A stretch of DNA of 64,000 nucleotides, taken from Verrucomicrobiia bacterium (lineage in GTDB: Bacteria > Verrucomicrobiota > Verrucomicrobiia > Verrucomicrobiales > DEV007). The stretch spans positions 124,001 to 188,000 of the forward strand of contig JAUICH010000001.1 of the NCBI GenBank assembly GCA_030427505.1, read 5' to 3'. Below the pieces are notes generated by a model. It made no database searches and was not told where the DNA came from. It saw nothing but the letters and a program-made list of their open reading frames with translations. Below, piece after piece: positions 61,565-64,000 of the stretch. The first letter of the stretch is position 1. Every line of letters starts with the position of its first letter. The position numbers and the translations under genes were made by a program.

Positions 61565-62656
61565 TTACGGCTCACCGGCAAGTAACTTTGCGGCGTAGCC
61601 AGCGATGACGCGGGGATATAGGGAATGTTCCTGACGTTGGATACGCGCGTGCAGGGTGGCTGGGGTGTCGTCTTCCAAGATTGGGACACTGGCCTGCGCC
61701 AGAACGCTTCCCGTGTCCATCCCGGCGTCCACCACATGCACCGTGCAGCCGCTTTCTTTTTCGCCGGCTTCGAGCGCTTTTTTCCAGGCATCCAGCCCCC
61801 GGTACTTCGGCAACAAAGAGGGGTGAATATTCAGAATGCGGCCGGCGAATGAGGAGAGCAGGGGTTCTTTCACGATGCGCATGAACCCGGCGAGGGCTAT
61901 CAGGTCCACCTGAGCGCCCCGAAGACGGTCTAATATCTCCTTCTGGGCCGCCGCGGACAGGCCCGCGCCGGAATTGCCGGGGTCGATCCAAAGTGCCGGA
62001 ATGTTATGGTTCTTCGCCACGGTCAGGATGCGGGCGTCCGCCACATCGGAGATCACCAGAGCGACGCGGGCATCCAAGACCTGTTCGTCGATGGCATGCA
62101 GGATGGCCTCCAGGTTCGAGCCATAGCCGGAGCCCAGCACGGCCAGGCGGAGTTTTCCGTCAGGGTCCGGGTCCTCGCCACTCTGAACTTTTCGAAGGAG
62201 ACTGCTGGTGGATCTCCCCTCCACCAGGGAGAGGATGTGGATCTCCGCTCCCACGTCTTCCAGGGCGGAGCGTTCTTCGGGATTGAGGGTTTCCACGGTG
62301 TAGTCCCCGCCTTTGGCGTAAACGTGGGGGCGGATTGTCCGGATCAAACCCGTCACGCGGGGCTCATCAAAGACCGTGACCCGGTCCACCGCCTCCAGAG
62401 CGCATAGGATTTCCGCCCGGTCCCCGGCAGTATTCACCGGGCGGCCCGGTCCTTTGAGCTGATGCACGGAGTCGTCGCCGTTCAGGGCCACGATGAGGGC
62501 GTCCCCCAGGGAGCGCGCTTCCGCCAGATAGCGAACGTGCCCGGCGTGCAGGAGGTCGAAGCAGCCATTGGTAAATACGACCCGTTTACCTTGGGCATCC
62601 AAGGCATCCCGCCAAGCGGCGGCTTCCTGTGGCGTGGAGGCAAAACTCTCTGACAT
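61565..62656 (-). CDS. RfaE2-type nucleotidyltransferase fused to PurN
   Basis: 363 residues from the ATG at 62656. Residues about 24-158 are an RfaE2/HldE nucleotidyltransferase: VVFTNGCFDLLHAGHVRYLAEARSLGDALIVALNGDDSVHQLKGPGRPV, VYAKGGDYT, ERSALEDVGAEIHILSLVEGRSTSSLL. It would make ADP-heptose from heptose-1-phosphate for LPS. Residues about 170-363 are PurN: LRLAVLGSGYGSNLEAI, DLIALAGFMRIVKEP, ILNIHPSLLPKYRGLDAWKKALEAGEKESGCTVHVVDAGMDTGSVLAQ, with the Asn, His and Asp of the catalytic site. The fusion of a heptose enzyme with a purine enzyme is unusual; both motifs are intact. Confidence 0.9.
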   Translation of the reverse strand: MSESFASTPQEAAAWRDALDAQGKRVVFTNGCFDLLHAGHVRYLAEARSLGDALIVALNGDDSVHQLKGPGRPVNTAGDRAEILCALEAVDRVTVFDEPRVTGLIRTIRPHVYAKGGDYTVETLNPEERSALEDVGAEIHILSLVEGRSTSSLLRKVQSGEDPDPDGKLRLAVLGSGYGSNLEAILHAIDEQVLDARVALVISDVADARILTVAKNHNIPALWIDPGNSGAGLSAAAQKEILDRLRGAQVDLIALAGFMRIVKEPLLSSFAGRILNIHPSLLPKYRGLDAWKKALEAGEKESGCTVHVVDAGMDTGSVLAQASVPILEDDTPATLHARIQRQEHSLYPRVIAGYAAKLLAGEP

Positions 62657-62732
62657 GGGCACGAAAATCCCACAGTTTGCACGAGAATAGCCTTTTGCGC
62701 ACCGCGAAAACGGCGAGAATTTAGAGGTTGCC

Positions 62733-62747
62733 GATTCTGGCAGAATC
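62733..62747. promoter_or_regulatory. Small inverted repeat upstream of the 44-residue ORF
   Basis: GATTCTG (62733-62739) / CAGAATC (62741-62747), with one base between. It is in the divergent promoter region between the fusion gene and the crcB operon. No fluoride riboswitch consensus is seen. Confidence 0.35.
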
Positions 62748-62783
62748 CCGGAAGTAACCTTTGTAATGCCGATAAGGACCTGA

Positions 62784-62918
62784 ATGTGTGATTTCCGTAT
62801 CGATCAACCCGAAGGCGAACTCTGCTACGTAACGGAAGACATGGGCAACCTCTCGCGGAACCCAATGTTGTCTTGCGGCGAACACCGTGATCTCAACGAA
62901 ACGGCTTTTGCGTCATGA
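62784..62918 (+). CDS. Possible 44-residue peptide upstream of crcB
   Basis: ATG at 62784, five bases after an AAGGA ribosome-binding box (62774-62778). The stop TGA (62916-62918) overlaps the crcB start (ATGA). 44 residues, acidic (rich in Glu and Asp), with three Cys (residues 2, 14, 31). I do not recognise it. The good ribosome-binding site and the 4-bp overlap are signs that it is translated and coupled to crcB. It is too short to be certain. Confidence 0.5.
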   Translation: MCDFRIDQPEGELCYVTEDMGNLSRNPMLSCGEHRDLNETAFAS

Positions 62919-63298
62919 AAGTAGCCCTGCTGGTAGCGATGGGAGGCGCGGCCGGCGCTTTAAGCCGCTGGCTGGTGGTGGGCTGGGTGGACAAATTGCT
63001 CAGCCATACCAAGTTTCCCGGTGGGCTGCTGCTGGTCAACGTGCTCGGCAGTTTTGTCCTGGGTTTGGTATACGGCATTCTGGAGTCGCGCGACATTTTG
63101 AGCGACTATCTCCGCTTTTTCCTGGCCCTCGGTTTTCTCGGGAGCTTTACCACGTATTCAAGCTTCAGCTACGCGACCCTGGATTTGATCCGTCATCAAC
63201 AGATGGGGATAGCCGTTGCCAATGTTGTCATTCATGTCATTTTGGGTCTGTTAGCGGCTTGGTTAGGATTTAGGTTATGTGTGAGCCCGGGAGAATGA
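62915..63298 (+). CDS. crcB: Fluoride-ion channel CrcB/Fluc
   Basis: 127 residues with four membrane helices. Family motifs: GGAAGALSRWLVVG at the start, NVLGSFVLGLVYG (Asn and Ser of helix 2), and GFLGSFTTYSSFSY (with the Phe, Thr and Ser of the pore). It exports fluoride. It is translated by ATGA overlap from the 44-residue ORF and overlaps the next lipoprotein by 4 bp. I see no fluoride riboswitch upstream. Confidence 0.95.
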   Translation: MKVALLVAMGGAAGALSRWLVVGWVDKLLSHTKFPGGLLLVNVLGSFVLGLVYGILESRDILSDYLRFFLALGFLGSFTTYSSFSYATLDLIRHQQMGIAVANVVIHVILGLLAAWLGFRLCVSPGE

Positions 63299-64000
63299 GG
63301 AGGAACGACAGCTTGTCTTACCTGGCCGGAGTGCTGATCGCCGCGCTCGGCTTGGCGGGGTGTGGCCAGGACGAGGTTCCGGTCAGCGAGGCAGAGAAAG
63401 GTCAAGTACCGGTGGCGGAAGCGGCTGAACCCTTGAAGACCGTTACCGCGGATGAAGCGAACGAACCTCCCGCCGGGACCCCGGTTGCCGGTCCGGCGGA
63501 GATCGCCTTCAGTGATGACGCGGAATTGATCGAGGCGGAAGTGATCATTCTACAGGCCTCCGAACCACCGGATCCGGAAACCGCGCCCTATAAAGACTGT
63601 TTGATTCACCTGCTGGCCAAGGAGATTTCCCGCAACAGCCTGCCGGTGGATGACGGACGGACGTTGAACCTGGTGGTCTATGCGTTTAAGGACCGGAAGT
63701 GGGAGCGGAGCGTGCTTATTCAAAAAGGTGTCCGGCTCAACATTGTGGCGCAGGATTTCTTCACCACTCCCCAGACGCTCCAAACCCTGCAGCGCGTGGA
63801 CGAAACCGGAGATTTTATTTCGCCCGTGATGTGGGTTCGGGACTGGACGCTGCGGGAAGGCGCGCTGGATGCCTTTCCCGAACCTCCGGACGAAGATCTG
63901 GTTCCCCGGCAGTTGGCGCTCATTAAGAAGATTCTGCCGCTCTATGACGACCTCGTGATTGGCGGGGTGAAGAACGGCTGGTTTTTCGATCTGAAAAGCA
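63295..64000 (+). CDS. Lipoprotein, 3' end outside the window
   Basis: 235 residues visible, running off the right edge. It begins with a signal and lipobox (YLAGVLIAALGLAGCGQD). The central part contains IILQASEPPDPETAPYKDCLIHLLAKE and LNLVVYAFKDRKWERSVLIQKGVRLNI, then DFISPVMWVRDWTLREG. This pattern resembles proteins encoded with alginate-type O-acetyltransferases (AlgJ/AlgX-like neighbours), but I cannot confirm it without the rest. It follows crcB by ATGA overlap. Confidence 0.6.
   Translation, partial: MRRNDSLSYLAGVLIAALGLAGCGQDEVPVSEAEKGQVPVAEAAEPLKTVTADEANEPPAGTPVAGPAEIAFSDDAELIEAEVIILQASEPPDPETAPYKDCLIHLLAKEISRNSLPVDDGRTLNLVVYAFKDRKWERSVLIQKGVRLNIVAQDFFTTPQTLQTLQRVDETGDFISPVMWVRDWTLREGALDAFPEPPDEDLVPRQLALIKKILPLYDDLVIGGVKNGWFFDLKS

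Noticed and set aside
62657-62914. Fluoride riboswitch before crcB
   Set aside because: The conserved GGnGAUGG...GUUCC and final CUGAUGACUCCUAC-type parts are not present in the leader; only a small inverted repeat is seen.
1-64000. tRNA, rRNA and CRISPR arrays
   Set aside because: I looked for TPsiC-like arms, 16S/23S blocks and regular short repeats with spacers and found none I could defend. A covariance search could still find a tRNA I missed.

Overview
The window is one contiguous chromosomal segment of a GC-rich, Gram-negative bacterium. The most likely source is the PVC superphylum, probably Verrucomicrobiota. This rests on gene content: a Tat-exported Gfo/Idh/MocA oxidoreductase next to a DUF1080-ThuA protein and a sugar-phosphate isomerase-type epimerase, an SHD1-type exported protein, an orphan prepilin, a long-form IspH, and lipid A, Lgt and Tol envelope genes. 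I see no rRNA or tRNA genes, no CRISPR array, no transposase and no phage genes. Most genes are household or envelope genes in short operons on both strands.

Layout. 1-5 kb: the 3' part of a WYL regulator, a Dabb lipoprotein, two intact NTF2/SnoaL-like genes, a wrecked third copy within a duplicated segment, a prepilin and small unknowns. 5-11 kb: ispH, an L,D-transpeptidase, an M42 peptidase, an LpxL-type acyltransferase, a GxxExxY protein and lgt. 11-16 kb: a tolQ-tolR-tolA-tolB operon whose TolQ has a long acidic tail. 16-22.6 kb: sugar catabolism genes (epimerase, DUF1080-ThuA fusion, Gfo/Idh/MocA), an SHD1 protein and an SDR. 22.8-31.3 kb: an M29-like peptidase, a stand-alone OvoA-type methyltransferase, an M3 oligopeptidase, an esterase-like protein, an M23 peptidase and a DegT aminotransferase. 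31.4-37.7 kb: a TPR protein, rex with a palindromic operator, an OGG1-type glycosylase, a second TonB-ExbB-ExbD set and def.

38-44.7 kb is the most interesting region. It holds a 1031-residue low-complexity protein with eight NPF tripeptides and a C-terminal roadblock-like domain, then an MglA-type Ras-like GTPase, an MglB-like roadblock protein, a third ExbB-ExbD-TonB-like set, and a small membrane protein with a zinc ribbon. All read in the same direction. The combination of MglA with TolQR/TonB motors recalls the Myxococcus Agl-Glt gliding machine, so a polarity-controlled, proton-driven envelope machine is the best candidate for an undescribed system here.

44.7-51.2 kb: fabF, apt and a haem operon (hemX-like, hemA, hemC, cobA-hemD fusion). 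51.2-61.6 kb, mostly on the minus strand: rpsU, a tgt-yajC-secDF operon, an iscA-hscB-hscA Fe-S chaperone operon, a UvrD/PcrA-type helicase and a DUF4870 membrane protein. 61.5-64 kb: a fusion of an RfaE2-type nucleotidyltransferase with PurN, then a chain of ATGA-overlapping genes (a 44-residue peptide, crcB, and a lipoprotein that runs off the window).
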